Origin: Bifidobacterium ruminantium DSM 6489
Lineage (GTDB): Bacteria > Actinomycetota > Actinomycetes > Actinomycetales > Bifidobacteriaceae
Reading direction: 5' to 3'
DNA length: 64,000 nucleotides
Assembly (NCBI RefSeq): GCF_000770925.1
Contig: NZ_JDTK01000009.1
Location: 37,667-101,666 of the forward strand
Below are positions 1 to 8,509 of the stretch, piece by piece. The notes beneath the pieces were generated by a model. That model did no database searches and was not told the origin of the DNA. It saw only the letters and a program-made list of their open reading frames with translations. Position numbers and translations under genes: made by a program. How positions within the stretch are numbered: position 1 is the first letter of the stretch; every line of letters starts with the position of its first letter.

Positions 1-13
1 ATGAACCTGCCTG

Positions 14-1396
14 TCAGCAGCCGACGTCGATCTTCGCCGTCCGGAACAGCACATGCGCACCACCCTGCATGGTGGTGCCGAACAGATAGGCGTCACCGCC
101 GTCGGCCAGCTTGAGCTTCCGACGCAGCTGCGGCGCGGTGAGCGGGAAATTACGCACGGCGATATTGGCGCGATCCAGGCCGGAAAGCAATCGCCGCAGC
201 TCCTTCTTGCCCATGCCACCGACCGACTCAATCGCAAAACCACGTCCCGGAAAGCCGGCAACGGGCGCGTCCGAGACGAACAGATGGCTGCCCGGACCGG
301 CCTGCGTCACACCATACCGCTCCTCGATCACGTCGAAGCAACCGGCCTTCATAATCGACGCGTTCGGCTCGTACAGGTAATGCGGGCGCTCCGGCAGTGG
401 CGCCTCCCCGATGCGCAGGCCGCGCGTGTATGCCGCGGCATCGTAATCGAGCCGCTGGTCGTCGTTCACGCAGTAGATGTGCGGCGCCCGCGGCCCGCCA
501 TCGTCACCGTCCAGCACCAGCAGCAGCTCCTTGCATTCGTTGCCGGTGGACACGATGTGCACCTCCGCCACCGCGCCCGCGAAATCGTCCACCGCCTTGC
601 GCCAGTCGAGCATCGGCGACAGCTTGACCATCACGTATCGCGCCTTCGCCAGCAGCTCATCGCGCAACGCCAGCACGTCGGGCGTGCAATCCTCAATCGC
701 GTAGGTGCGCGCGCCATGCTCGTCCCGTCGCGCGGGATCGATGTAGATCAGCCACGTGGGCTCCATGGAACGGAGGTATTCGACGCCGTCCCCGCGCACC
801 ACGCGCACGTGCGCAAGCCCCAAAGCCGCCATATTGTGTGCCGCGAGCCCGCACAGATGCGGTTGCCGCTCCGCGTACGTGGCCTGGCTGAATTCGCGTG
901 CGATATACGAGCAATCGACGCCGAATCCGCCCGTCAGATCCACCATGCCCACCTCGGCGGTCGAGCTTTCTTTCGACTGCGGCGCCGACGGTGGCGTCGA
1001 CTGCTGCAGACGTCGTGCGATTTCGGCCTTATACTGCGCTGTGAACTGCGATGAGCACTGTTCCATGGAAATATGCGCAGGATAGACGATATCCGCGCAC
1101 GAGGCCCATTCCGGCAATTTTTTGCGTGCGATCTGCCAGCCGGCAATCTGGTCGAGCGCCATCGGCAAGTCGAGACCTTCCTTCCGTTTCGCTTTGAGCG
1201 CCAGGTCGCGCACGTCCTCGTCGCGATGCGCTTCGACGAAGGAGCGCGTCACGTCGTTCATCAACGGTTTTTCCAGGATTCCGCCGTCGCATCCGTTCTG
1301 CGGCTGTTCCTGCGGCTGTCCATGCGATTCATCGAACACCGTTCCGCACCACCTTTCTTCCGTTTGTCCGTCCGTTTGATCCAGCTTTTTCGTCAT
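14..1396 (-). CDS. THUMP-like class I SAM-dependent methyltransferase
   Basis: 460-residue protein. The middle holds a class I methyltransferase fold: the glycine-rich SAM loop DLTGGFGVD (about residue 150), followed by IDPARRD, which resembles the motif IV of nucleic-acid methyltransferases, and KLSPMLDW. The C-terminal part (FPGRGFAIESVGGMGKKELRR and onward) looks like the THUMP-like domain found with this group in Actinobacteria. An RNA or DNA substrate is inferred, not shown. The first 45 residues are low complexity, so the true start may be the Met of MNDVTRSF. The gene lies directly downstream of a DnaA-box cluster that covers its upstream region. Confidence 0.8.
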   Translation of the reverse strand: MTKKLDQTDGQTEERWCGTVFDESHGQPQEQPQNGCDGGILEKPLMNDVTRSFVEAHRDEDVRDLALKAKRKEGLDLPMALDQIAGWQIARKKLPEWASCADIVYPAHISMEQCSSQFTAQYKAEIARRLQQSTPPSAPQSKESSTAEVGMVDLTGGFGVDCSYIAREFSQATYAERQPHLCGLAAHNMAALGLAHVRVVRGDGVEYLRSMEPTWLIYIDPARRDEHGARTYAIEDCTPDVLALRDELLAKARYVMVKLSPMLDWRKAVDDFAGAVAEVHIVSTGNECKELLLVLDGDDGGPRAPHIYCVNDDQRLDYDAAAYTRGLRIGEAPLPERPHYLYEPNASIMKAGCFDVIEERYGVTQAGPGSHLFVSDAPVAGFPGRGFAIESVGGMGKKELRRLLSGLDRANIAVRNFPLTAPQLRRKLKLADGGDAYLFGTTMQGGAHVLFRTAKIDVGC

Positions 1397-1419
1397 ACAC
1401 CCCAGTCATCACATTCGCC

Positions 1420-1683
1420 TGTGGATAACAAGTGGACAAATGTGGATGAATGTGGATAACGTCTATATCTCGTGTCTCAAACAATCGCGTGCCACGAAAT
1501 ATCGTCGGCGATTTTCCCCATTTTTATGGGGAGTGGATAACGGTTATCCACATTTTCCACCCATGAAATTCCATGCATTCCGCCATTTTGTGAATATCCA
1601 TGTGGACAATTCACCACGTTATCCCCGAGTTACCCACAGCTTTTACCCCAGTTATCCACACAGTTATCCACGTTTGTGGATAA
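1420..1683. other. DnaA-box cluster remote from oriC
   Basis: The 313-base gap between the methyltransferase and rhomboid genes is filled with DnaA boxes. Exact TTATCCACA/TGTGGATAA copies are at 1420-1428, 1451-1459, 1544-1552, 1652-1660 and 1675-1683. Near copies are at 1441-1449, 1532-1540, 1601-1609, 1630-1638 and 1664-1672. That is about ten boxes in 264 bases on both strands, about 34 kb from the dnaA-dnaN origin. Roles such as DnaA titration, a DARS/datA-like site or an accessory origin are inference. Confidence 0.8.
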
Positions 1684-1709
1684 CTGTGCATTCCAGACAC
1701 CCCCTAATA

Positions 1710-2492
1710 TCACCATGCCATGATCTGCAGCAACGGATTACGCATGTCGCAGCACGCAACGATCACGGCTATCACAAGAAACACGGCAACGCCGTACACC
1801 GCTGCACGCCAGCCTAGGCTCTTGCCGCGGAGCGCGTGCAGACCCGAAACCAGCAGCCATGCGAACAGGCCGCCGATGATGAAACCGCCGATATGCGCCT
1901 GCCATGCGATGCCCGGTGTGATCACCGGCATCAGGAAGTTGATCAGCATCCAGATCAGCATCGACCGGATATCCATGCCTATACGGCGGTACACCACCAG
2001 AATCGCGGCGAACAGGCCGAACAGAGCTCCGGAGGCGCCGTATGCCGCGGTCATCCAGCCCGACGGAGAGCACACGGCCCAGACCATCAATCCGGCGCCG
2101 CCGCCGAGACCTGACAGCACGTACAGCGCCAGATACGGCCAGTGCCCCATCATCCGTTCCAGCACCGGTCCCACGCACCACAGCGTCAGCATGTTGAACA
2201 GGATGTGCCACAGCGAATTCGGTTGATGCAGGAACATCGACGTGATGAAGGTCCACCGATGGCGCACTGCCGTGGCGGGCATCAGCATGCCGGCGCTCAC
2301 GAACGCGTTGCCCGCCGATGGCCAGACCGCGTACAGCACCGCTTCGACGAGCCATACGACGACGCATAGCGCGATGATGATCATGGTGATGACGGGATCG
2401 CCGTTGCGCCAGCGGTATCTCAGCGAGCGCGCGGAAAACAGGTCCCTGAACGAAGGGGAATCGGGGAACAGACTGAATCGTTGATATGCCAT
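1710..2492 (-). CDS. Rhomboid family intramembrane serine protease
   Basis: 260-residue polytopic membrane protein that should cleave substrate transmembrane helices inside the membrane. Visible motifs are the catalytic GASG (in AAYGASGALFGLFAA, about residue 150) and the partner His in a late helix (AHIGGFIIGGLFAW). The HQPNSLWHILFN segment matches the rhomboid loop-1/helix-2 region. About six hydrophobic segments are present, as usual for bacterial rhomboids. The substrate is unknown. It is the gene immediately upstream of the DnaA-box cluster and is transcribed toward it. Confidence 0.92.
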   Translation of the reverse strand: MAYQRFSLFPDSPSFRDLFSARSLRYRWRNGDPVITMIIIALCVVVWLVEAVLYAVWPSAGNAFVSAGMLMPATAVRHRWTFITSMFLHQPNSLWHILFNMLTLWCVGPVLERMMGHWPYLALYVLSGLGGGAGLMVWAVCSPSGWMTAAYGASGALFGLFAAILVVYRRIGMDIRSMLIWMLINFLMPVITPGIAWQAHIGGFIIGGLFAWLLVSGLHALRGKSLGWRAAVYGVAVFLVIAVIVACCDMRNPLLQIMAW

Positions 2493-2632
2493 AGCTCAAC
2501 ACTACCGGCATGCGCCGGAATTCCCGGCGCGTAAATCCACCCAATCGACACATTCCGCGAATTAAAATGGGAAGCGCAGTTGGCTTGAACGAACAGGCCA
2601 ACCAATGTTTGGAAACCTTGAAAGGAGCCGTC

Positions 2633-2851
2633 ATGGAGAACAAGTCTTCTAACGGTTGGAAGTTCTTCGCGCTGCTCTTCGGAGCTTTGCTTGCCGGCGT
2701 CGTCGGTCTGTACATCTACAAGCAGCAGAATCCTGATTACGACCCATGGGAGGAACCGTGGGAGAACAGCTCCTCTCCGGTCGATCTCGGGCTGAACAAG
2801 GATGCCGAGCCTGAAGCCGAAGCGCCTGCGGCCGAGCCTGAAGCCGCCTGA
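2633..2851 (+). CDS. Small single-span membrane protein
   Basis: 72 residues. The start at 2633 is chosen for its well-placed GAAAGGAGCC ribosome binding site; an upstream in-frame ATG at 2510 has none. One transmembrane helix (WKFFALLFGALLAGVVGLYIY, about residues 9-29) is followed by an acidic tail rich in Glu, Ala and Pro, so it is a short bitopic protein. I do not recognise a functional domain. It is divergent from the rhomboid gene and ends just before a strong terminator. Confidence 0.75.
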   Translation: MENKSSNGWKFFALLFGALLAGVVGLYIYKQQNPDYDPWEEPWENSSSPVDLGLNKDAEPEAEAPAAEPEAA

Positions 2852-2902
2852 TCTTCCTTTTTCTGTCGTACGTTTTTTTGTCGTACGTTTTCGACAGATC
2901 AG

Positions 2903-2936
2903 AAAAAGCCCCGCGTCTTGCGATGCGGGGCTTTTT
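2903..2936 (+). terminator. Rho-independent terminator after the small membrane protein gene
   Basis: Stem AAAAAGCCCCGC / GCGGGGCTTTTT with a 10-base loop and T-run, 52 bases after the stop codon. A direct repeat of GTCGTACGTTTTT (2865 and 2880) lies just before it. Confidence 0.85.
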
Positions 2937-3002
2937 CGTGCGATTTTGGGCTTTCCTAGGCTTTCCTGCGATGACGTGCTGCGGGTCTTTTGATCGGGCA
3001 CA

Positions 3003-3308
3003 CGAAAGGGTCTCCGGGAAATCCCGGAAACCCTTCGTCATCACATGTTTGTCCACCGCGCAAGTCACCAGGCGAGCGGAGCGAAAGCGATCATGCGTGT
3101 GTCACCAAGGCGTCCGGGACGAAGGCGTACGAAGGTACGTCGAGTCCCGAACAACGTAGGTGACACTCCATGATCACTTGAGCGGACCAGTGTGCCAGAG
3201 TGCGGAGCCGTCAAGCGGGCAGCCCAGTGGGCTGCCCGTAGGCGACGCCGAACGGCTATGCCGTGAGGCAGAAACCAGCGCGCAGCTGGCGTACCGGAAC
3301 GTGAGCCG
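3003..3308 (-). other. Hairpin-rich 3' untranslated region of glgP
   Basis: Part of the 457-base gap between 2852 and 3308; no gene is seen in it. Read on the minus strand after glgP it holds a perfect GGGCAGCCCACTGGGCTGCCC-type hairpin (3218-3238, loop of three), then a long interrupted stem between 3089 and 3175 (GATCATG/CATGATC enclosing GTGTCACC/GGTGACAC and GGGAC/GTCCC). A strong hairpin at 3003-3037 (AAGGGTTTCCGGGA with its complement) probably ends the transcript. A degenerate 24-base repeat of the glgP 3' end occurs at 3182-3206. Confidence 0.5.
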
Positions 3309-5765
3309 TCAGGCGAGCGGACCGGTATGCCAGATGCGCTCGAGATAATCCTCGATGGAGCGATCGGAGCTGAAGTAGCCGGAGTTGGCCACGTTGAGCA
3401 CGGCCATGCGGCTCCACTTCATCGGATCGCGGTAGGTCTCCTCGATCTGGGCCTGGATGTCCATGTACGCGCGGAAGTCGGCGAGCGTCATGAAGTAGTC
3501 CTTGGTCAGCCAGTCGTTGACGAGATCCTTGTAAGTGTCCTTGTCGCCGTCGGAGAAGGTGCCGTCAGCAACCATATCGATGGCGGCCTTGAGCTGCGGG
3601 TCCTTCTCGTAGTACTCGCGGGACAGACCCTTGGTGTCGTAGCCCTTGGCGTACAGCGCGGAGACTTCCGGCTCGGTCATGCCGAACAGGAAGAAATTCT
3701 CAGCGCCCACACGCTCACGGATCTCGACGTTGGCGCCATCGAGGGTGCCAACGGTCAGAGCGCCGTTGAGGGCGAACTTCATGTTGCCGGTGCCGGAGGC
3801 TTCCTTGCCGGCCTGGGAGATCTGCTCGTCGAGGTCGGTGGCCGGGATGAGGTTCATGGCCAGCTCGATGTTGTAGTTCCACGGGAAGTAGACGTTCAGC
3901 TTGCCCTTGACGTCCGGGTCGTTGTTGATGACGCGGGCGACGTTGTTGATCAGCTGGATGGTCTGCTTGGCCAGGTAGTAGCCCGGAGCGGCCTTGGCGC
4001 CGAACACGATGGTGCGCGGCATGACGTCGTCGGCGGAGACCTTGCCGGACTTGATGTCGGCGTAGTCGGCGATGACGGACAGGATCTTCAGGGCCTGACG
4101 CTTGTACTCGTGCAGACGCTTGACCATGGTGTTGATCATGGTGTTCGGATCGATGTCGAAGCCGTACTTGCGCTTGGCGAAGTTGGAGAAGTCGACCTTG
4201 TTGGCCTGCTTGACGGCGGCGAACTTCTTGACGAACTCGGCGTCCTCAGCCAGCGGGACGAGACCCTGCAGCAGCTCGAGGTCGGACAGCCACTTGTCGG
4301 TGCCGAGGCCCTCGGTGATGACGTCGGACAGACGCGGGTTGGCCAGCTTGATGAAGCGGCGAGGGGTCACGCCATTGGTCACGTTGGTGAACTTGTCCGG
4401 GTAGACGTCGGAGAAGTTCTTCAGGGTGACGTCCTTGAGCAGCTCGGAGTGCAGCTCGGCCACGCCGTTGACGTGGGAGCCGCCGTAGGAGGCCAGGAAG
4501 GCCATGCGCACGGAGTCGCCGGTGTAGATGGCCATGTCCTTGATGGTGGCGTCGTCGACGCCCTTGGCCTTGAGCTCGGCCTCGAACTGGTCGTTGATCT
4601 TCTCGATGATCTCGAGGTGACGCGGCAGCAGTTCGCCGATGAGCTTGGACGGCCACACTTCCAGGGCTTCCGGAAGCAGGGTGTGGCAGGTGTAGTTGAA
4701 GGTCTTGTTGGTGATCTTCCAAGCGGTGTCCCAATCGTAGCCGTACTCGTCCATGAGGACGCGCATGAGCTCCGGGATGCCGATGACCGGGTGGGTGTCG
4801 TTGAGCTGGAAGGTGATCTTGTCCGCGAAGGTGGTCAGATCCGGCTTGTCCTGGCCCGGGTAGAAGACGCGGATGGCGTCGTGGATGGAGGCGGACACGA
4901 AGAAGTACTGCTGCTCGAGGCGCAGAGCCTTGCCCTGCGGGGTGGAGTCCTCCGGGTACAGGATCTTGGAGATGTTCTCAGCCTCGACCTGCGGCTTGAC
5001 GGCGTCGAGGTACTCGGACTTGTTGAAGGTGAGCAGATCGAACTCGTCGTAGCTCTTGGCGGTCCACAGACGCAGGGTGTTCACACGGCCGGAGGCGTAG
5101 CCCGGAACCATGTAGTCGACCGGGACGGCGCGCACGGACCAAGCCGGCTTCCAGACCTTCTTGCCGTTCTCTTCGACGACTTCGCCGCCGAAGGAGACCT
5201 TCTGGTCACGGTTGTAATCGATGTGGCCCCACGGCTCCTCGTTGGCCAGCCAGTAATCCGGGGTCTCGATCTGCTTGCCGTTCTCGTCGAACTCCTGCTT
5301 GAAGATGCCGTACTTGTACTGGATGCCATAGCCGAACGCCGGCACGCCAAGGGAGGCGAGGGAGTCGATGAAGCAGGCGGCCAGACGACCCAGGCCACCA
5401 TTGCCAAGGCCCGGCTCGTATTCGGCGTCGATGATTTCCTGGGCGGAGAATCCGAGGTCCTTGACGGCCTTGTTGAACTGGTCGGTCAGGCCGGCGTTGA
5501 GCAGCGCGTTCTCCAGCTGCTTGCCCATGAGGAATTCGGCGGACAGGTAGCCGACGGCCTTGGTGTTGCCGTTGACCATGTCGGCCTGGGTCTTCATCCA
5601 GGAATCCACGAGATGGCGACGCACTGCGGCGGACGCGGCGACGTACACATCAGCCGGCTTGGCCTGCTCGACGGTGACGCCCTGGGTGTACTTCAGCTGC
5701 TCACGGATCTCGTCAGCGAACTGTTCCGCGGTGACCGCGGACTTCGGTGCGGTAATTTCAGTCAT
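3309..5765 (-). CDS. glgP: Glycogen/maltodextrin phosphorylase
   Basis: 818 residues, the usual length of GT35 alpha-glucan phosphorylases, which release glucose-1-phosphate from glycogen or maltodextrin. The pyridoxal-phosphate region is clear: EASGTGNMKFALNGALTVG followed by TLDGANVEI. Other family blocks are GNGGLGRLAACFIDS, TNGVTPRRF and KRLHEYKRQ. The start is supported by AAAGGGAG seven bases upstream. In bifidobacteria this step feeds glucose-1-phosphate toward the fructose-6-phosphate shunt. The 306-base upstream gap has a possible LacI-type operator. A long open antisense frame is a codon-bias shadow. Confidence 0.96.
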   Translation of the reverse strand: MTEITAPKSAVTAEQFADEIREQLKYTQGVTVEQAKPADVYVAASAAVRRHLVDSWMKTQADMVNGNTKAVGYLSAEFLMGKQLENALLNAGLTDQFNKAVKDLGFSAQEIIDAEYEPGLGNGGLGRLAACFIDSLASLGVPAFGYGIQYKYGIFKQEFDENGKQIETPDYWLANEEPWGHIDYNRDQKVSFGGEVVEENGKKVWKPAWSVRAVPVDYMVPGYASGRVNTLRLWTAKSYDEFDLLTFNKSEYLDAVKPQVEAENISKILYPEDSTPQGKALRLEQQYFFVSASIHDAIRVFYPGQDKPDLTTFADKITFQLNDTHPVIGIPELMRVLMDEYGYDWDTAWKITNKTFNYTCHTLLPEALEVWPSKLIGELLPRHLEIIEKINDQFEAELKAKGVDDATIKDMAIYTGDSVRMAFLASYGGSHVNGVAELHSELLKDVTLKNFSDVYPDKFTNVTNGVTPRRFIKLANPRLSDVITEGLGTDKWLSDLELLQGLVPLAEDAEFVKKFAAVKQANKVDFSNFAKRKYGFDIDPNTMINTMVKRLHEYKRQALKILSVIADYADIKSGKVSADDVMPRTIVFGAKAAPGYYLAKQTIQLINNVARVINNDPDVKGKLNVYFPWNYNIELAMNLIPATDLDEQISQAGKEASGTGNMKFALNGALTVGTLDGANVEIRERVGAENFFLFGMTEPEVSALYAKGYDTKGLSREYYEKDPQLKAAIDMVADGTFSDGDKDTYKDLVNDWLTKDYFMTLADFRAYMDIQAQIEETYRDPMKWSRMAVLNVANSGYFSSDRSIEDYLERIWHTGPLA

Positions 5766-5953
5766 TGATTGACTCCCTTTGACGGATACTCTCCAGGAAC
5801 ATTATGCCTTACTCCAGCGTCCTTGCATTTGCGGCCGCATGAACACTAAGCATCATGCATACGTTCTCATGTATAGCATACTACGCAACCGAAAAAAGAC
5901 GAAATCCCTAGCAATCGCTTGTCGGCACTCGTTTGCAAAAATCTGCAGAACAA

Positions 5954-5968
5954 TGCAAAACCGGTGCA
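5954..5968. promoter_or_regulatory. Candidate LacI-family operator upstream of glgP
   Basis: The 306-base glgP/SCP2 spacer (5766-6071) contains TGCAAAACCGGTGCA, a CG-centred near-palindrome like LacI/MalR operators. A related half-site, ATGCAACGGTTTCCC, starts at 5974. It lies about 190 bases before glgP, so control of glgP is inference. The same gap has a GGC-stem hairpin at about 6004-6024 and little else. Confidence 0.3.
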
Positions 5969-6071
5969 ATGGGATGCAACGGTTTCCCACATGATCGAAA
6001 GGAATCGGCGCAAGCAAGCCGATAATGTCCTATCGAACAGCGTAGTCGTTTGCGCGCGGCACAATACCGGT

Positions 6072-6509
6072 ATGGCTGTCATACGAGAACAGGACTTGGG
6101 TAGGGGGCACGCCGCCTTCAAGCAATGGCGGGAAGCGGCGCACGACATTTTCGAAGAGCATATGCCGGCTGACGATGCCGCCGCGCGCGATTTCCGGCTT
6201 GGTTTCTTTCCGCGGCTGCCGCGCCAGCTATGGGCGATGGCGGTGCGGTATTCGCTGTATCTGCTTGAGAAGAAGGCGCCCGGCGAGGGCGTGGAGGTGC
6301 GCGTCGCGCCATGGGGCGCGATCAAGATACTCGACGGGCCGGCGTCCGATCCGCACAATCTCACGCCGCCCGACGTCATCGAGCTCGACCCGGACGTGTG
6401 GATGCGGCTCGCCACCGGCATCACCAGCTGGCAGGAGGAGAAGGACGCCGGACGCATCACCGCCGTCGGCGAGCGCGACGACCTGAGCGGTCTGCTGCCG
6501 TTGGTGTGA
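6072..6509 (+). CDS. SCP2-like (sterol carrier family) protein
   Basis: 145 residues from the ATG at 6072; the open frame extends upstream to 5919, but that part looks non-coding. The sequence resembles the actinobacterial sterol carrier family proteins: an N-terminal helical stretch (GRGHAAFKQWREAAHD), then an SCP2-like ligand-binding segment (GVEVRVAPWGAIKILDG and DVIELDPDVWMRLATG). Such proteins bind lipids or other hydrophobic ligands, but no bacterial role is established here. No strong ribosome site precedes the ATG, so leaderless translation is possible. It is convergent with the DUF3073 gene across a shared terminator. Confidence 0.75.
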   Translation: MAVIREQDLGRGHAAFKQWREAAHDIFEEHMPADDAAARDFRLGFFPRLPRQLWAMAVRYSLYLLEKKAPGEGVEVRVAPWGAIKILDGPASDPHNLTPPDVIELDPDVWMRLATGITSWQEEKDAGRITAVGERDDLSGLLPLV

Positions 6510-6549
6510 CCGGACGGTATAGCGCAACACGGCATAATGCGACATAAAA

Positions 6550-6577
6550 ATGGCCCGTGGTTTGAGCCACGGGCCAT
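6550..6577. terminator. Bidirectional terminator between SCP2-like and DUF3073 genes
   Basis: Perfect 11-bp stem ATGGCCCGTGG / CCACGGGCCAT with a short loop, A-run before and TTTT shortly after, between two convergent genes. Confidence 0.85.
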
Positions 6578-6602
6578 CCGTTTTGTAAAGATCCTTGCAG
6601 AA

Positions 6603-6974
6603 CTAGTCCTGCTTCTTCGGCTTCAGCGCGCTGGGCACCGGCATCGGGATGGGCTTGTGCGGCTTCGGCGCGGCCTTCGCCGCCGGGAACTCACCACTGG
6701 TGGCCTTCGCAGCGGCTTCCGCGGCCCACTTGGCGTATTCATCGAGGTCGTCAACGGAATCGGAAGATGCCTGACCATCCCCTGCGGTCTCATCTTCGGC
6801 GTCCACATCGTGGGCATACTTGGCTTCGATATCGGCAAACGGGTCAAAGGAACCCGAACCAGGCTCCTGCGCACCGAGCTCCTTGGCAAGCTCATCGTAA
6901 TCGGTGTCGGTGGTCAGGTACTTGAGCTTTCGGGCTATTTTCTGCTGTTTGGCTTTCTGACGTCCGCGGCCCAT
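6603..6974 (-). CDS. DUF3073 domain-containing protein
   Basis: 123 residues. The N-terminus MGRGRQKAKQQKIARKLKY is the highly conserved signature of the actinobacterial DUF3073 family, followed by an acidic middle (DPFADIEAKYAHDVDAED) and a Pro/Lys-rich tail. The basic head followed by an acidic region would fit nucleic-acid or protein binding, but no function is established. The start has a CAGGGGG site. It is divergent from trpS. Confidence 0.9.
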   Translation of the reverse strand: MGRGRQKAKQQKIARKLKYLTTDTDYDELAKELGAQEPGSGSFDPFADIEAKYAHDVDAEDETAGDGQASSDSVDDLDEYAKWAAEAAAKATSGEFPAAKAAPKPHKPIPMPVPSALKPKKQD

Positions 6975-7100
6975 CTGACCCCCTGAGATTACTGTGCTAT
7001 CAATTCATCAAACAAGAGAGTACCACTTATTGAGCATTATTTCGTTGTCGGCTCAGACTTTTACGATAAAATCGTTGATTTTCTTAAGAAAAGGACACAT

Positions 7101-8201
7101 ATGACGGACGAAACCCAGGAGCAGCAGATCACCGCTGTCGGCAACGAAATGAGCGCCAGCTTCCTCGCCGCAAAGAAGCGTTCGGACGCGACGCTGGCCA
7201 AGCTGGAGGAGCATCCGGAGAAGTTCACCATGCTCACCGGCGATCGTCCGACCGGCCGTCTGCACCTCGGCCACTACTTCGGCTCCATCCGCGAGCGCGT
7301 GGCCATGCAGAACCGTGGCGTGAACTCGAACATCATCATCGCCGACTACCAGGTGATCACCGACCGCGACACCACCGAGCACATCGAGGACAATGTGCTC
7401 AACCTGGTGCTCGACTACATGGCCGCCGGCATCGACCCGAACAAGACCATGATCTTTACCCATTCCGCCGTTCCGGCCGAGAACCAGCTCATGCTGCCGT
7501 TCCTGTCCCTGGTCACGGAGGCCGAACTGCACCGCAACCCGACCGTGAAGTCCGAAATGGAGGCTTCCGGCCATGCGCTGACCGGCCTGCTGCTCACCTA
7601 CCCGGTGCATCAGGCTTGCGACATCCTGTTCTGCAAGGCCAACGTGGTGCCGATCGGCAAGGACAACCTGCCGCACGTCGAAATCACCCGCACCATCGCA
7701 CGCCGCTTCAACGAGCGCTACGCGAAGAAGAACCCGGTGTTCCCGGAGCCGAGCGCCATCCTGTCCGAAGCGCCGGAGATCCCGGGTCTTGACGGCCGCA
7801 AGATGAGCAAGTCCTACGGCAACTCCATCATGCTGGGCGCCACCGCGGAGGAGACCGCCAAGCTCATCAAGAAGAGCCCGTCCGATTCCGAGCGCCGCAT
7901 CACCTTCGACCCGATTGCCCGCCCGCAGGTCTCCGCGCTACTGACCACCGCCGGTCTGGTGACCGGCCGCGATCCGAAGGACATCGCCGAGGAAATCGGC
8001 GACTCCGGTGCAGGCACGCTGAAGAAGTACGTGATCGAATCCGTGAACGAGTTCCTGGCACCGCACCGCGAGCGCCGTGCCGAACTGGCCAAGGACATGG
8101 ATTACATCCGCGACGTGCTGCATGACGGCAACAAGCGCGCGAACGAGATCGCCAACGAGACGCTGGAGCAGGTGCGCGAAGCCATGGGCATGCGCTACTG
8201 A
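7101..8201 (+). CDS. trpS: Tryptophan--tRNA ligase
   Basis: 366-residue class I aminoacyl-tRNA synthetase that charges tRNA-Trp. The HIGH-type signature is HLGH (residues 55-58, in GRLHLGHYFGS) and the KMSKS loop is at 234-238. The length and the YQVITDRD and QACDILF blocks match bacterial TrpRS. The start is supported by AAAAGGA before ATG. A small ACGAT/ATCGT hairpin and the palindrome TTTTCTTAAGAAAA lie just before the ribosome site. I see no T-box leader. A strong terminator follows 27 bases after the stop. Confidence 0.97.
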   Translation: MTDETQEQQITAVGNEMSASFLAAKKRSDATLAKLEEHPEKFTMLTGDRPTGRLHLGHYFGSIRERVAMQNRGVNSNIIIADYQVITDRDTTEHIEDNVLNLVLDYMAAGIDPNKTMIFTHSAVPAENQLMLPFLSLVTEAELHRNPTVKSEMEASGHALTGLLLTYPVHQACDILFCKANVVPIGKDNLPHVEITRTIARRFNERYAKKNPVFPEPSAILSEAPEIPGLDGRKMSKSYGNSIMLGATAEETAKLIKKSPSDSERRITFDPIARPQVSALLTTAGLVTGRDPKDIAEEIGDSGAGTLKKYVIESVNEFLAPHRERRAELAKDMDYIRDVLHDGNKRANEIANETLEQVREAMGMRY

Positions 8202-8228
8202 GTCTGCAATCGGCATCCTGACGCGTTA

Positions 8229-8270
8229 GCGGATTGGCCGTGTTCCTCCGGGAGCACGGCCAATCCGCTT
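8229..8270 (+). terminator. trpS terminator
   Basis: 14-bp perfect stem GCGGATTGGCCGTG with its complement, 12-base loop, followed by TTATTTA, starting 27 bases after trpS. Confidence 0.85.
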
Positions 8271-8303
8271 ATTTATGGCAGGTTCGGAGGATGCCGTTCC
8301 GCT

Positions 8304-8411
8304 AAGTGGCTTGTTTGTGGCATGGAAAACGGGAAACCCCGTGTATGTCCGTCGGAATTCCAATGGACATACACGGGGTTTCCTGAATCAGGTGCCACAA
8401 ACAAGCCACTT
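8304..8411. repeat. 108-bp composite palindrome with nested 19-bp inverted arms
   Basis: Outer arms AAGTGGCTTGTTTGTGGCA (8304-8322) and its exact complement (8393-8411) enclose inner 19-bp arms GGAAACCCCGTGTATGTCC (8332-8350) and its exact complement (8365-8383), centred on GGAATTCC. The arms are separated by unmatched blocks of 9 and 3 bases. A further half-site (TGCCATAAACAAGCGAC, 15 of 17 matching the outer arm) lies at 8435-8451. It sits in the 308-base gap between the convergent trpS and putP genes and encodes no protein. Confidence 0.85.
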
Positions 8412-8509
8412 GACATTTCCCTGTTGTCGGAATCTGCCATAAACAAGCGACATGGCACCAAAGGCCGACCTTCGGCGTTGCAGGAGGTGCAACACCCACC
8501 GCGGGCGAT

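Noticed and set aside
3327..5768. An 813-codon open frame antisense to glycogen phosphorylase
   Set aside because: Shadow of glgP codon usage; composition dominated by Val, Gly, Asp and Leu; no recognisable domain.
7000..7100. T-box or other riboswitch before trpS
   Set aside because: The leader is short and shows only two small palindromes; no T-box sequence or long specifier stem is visible.
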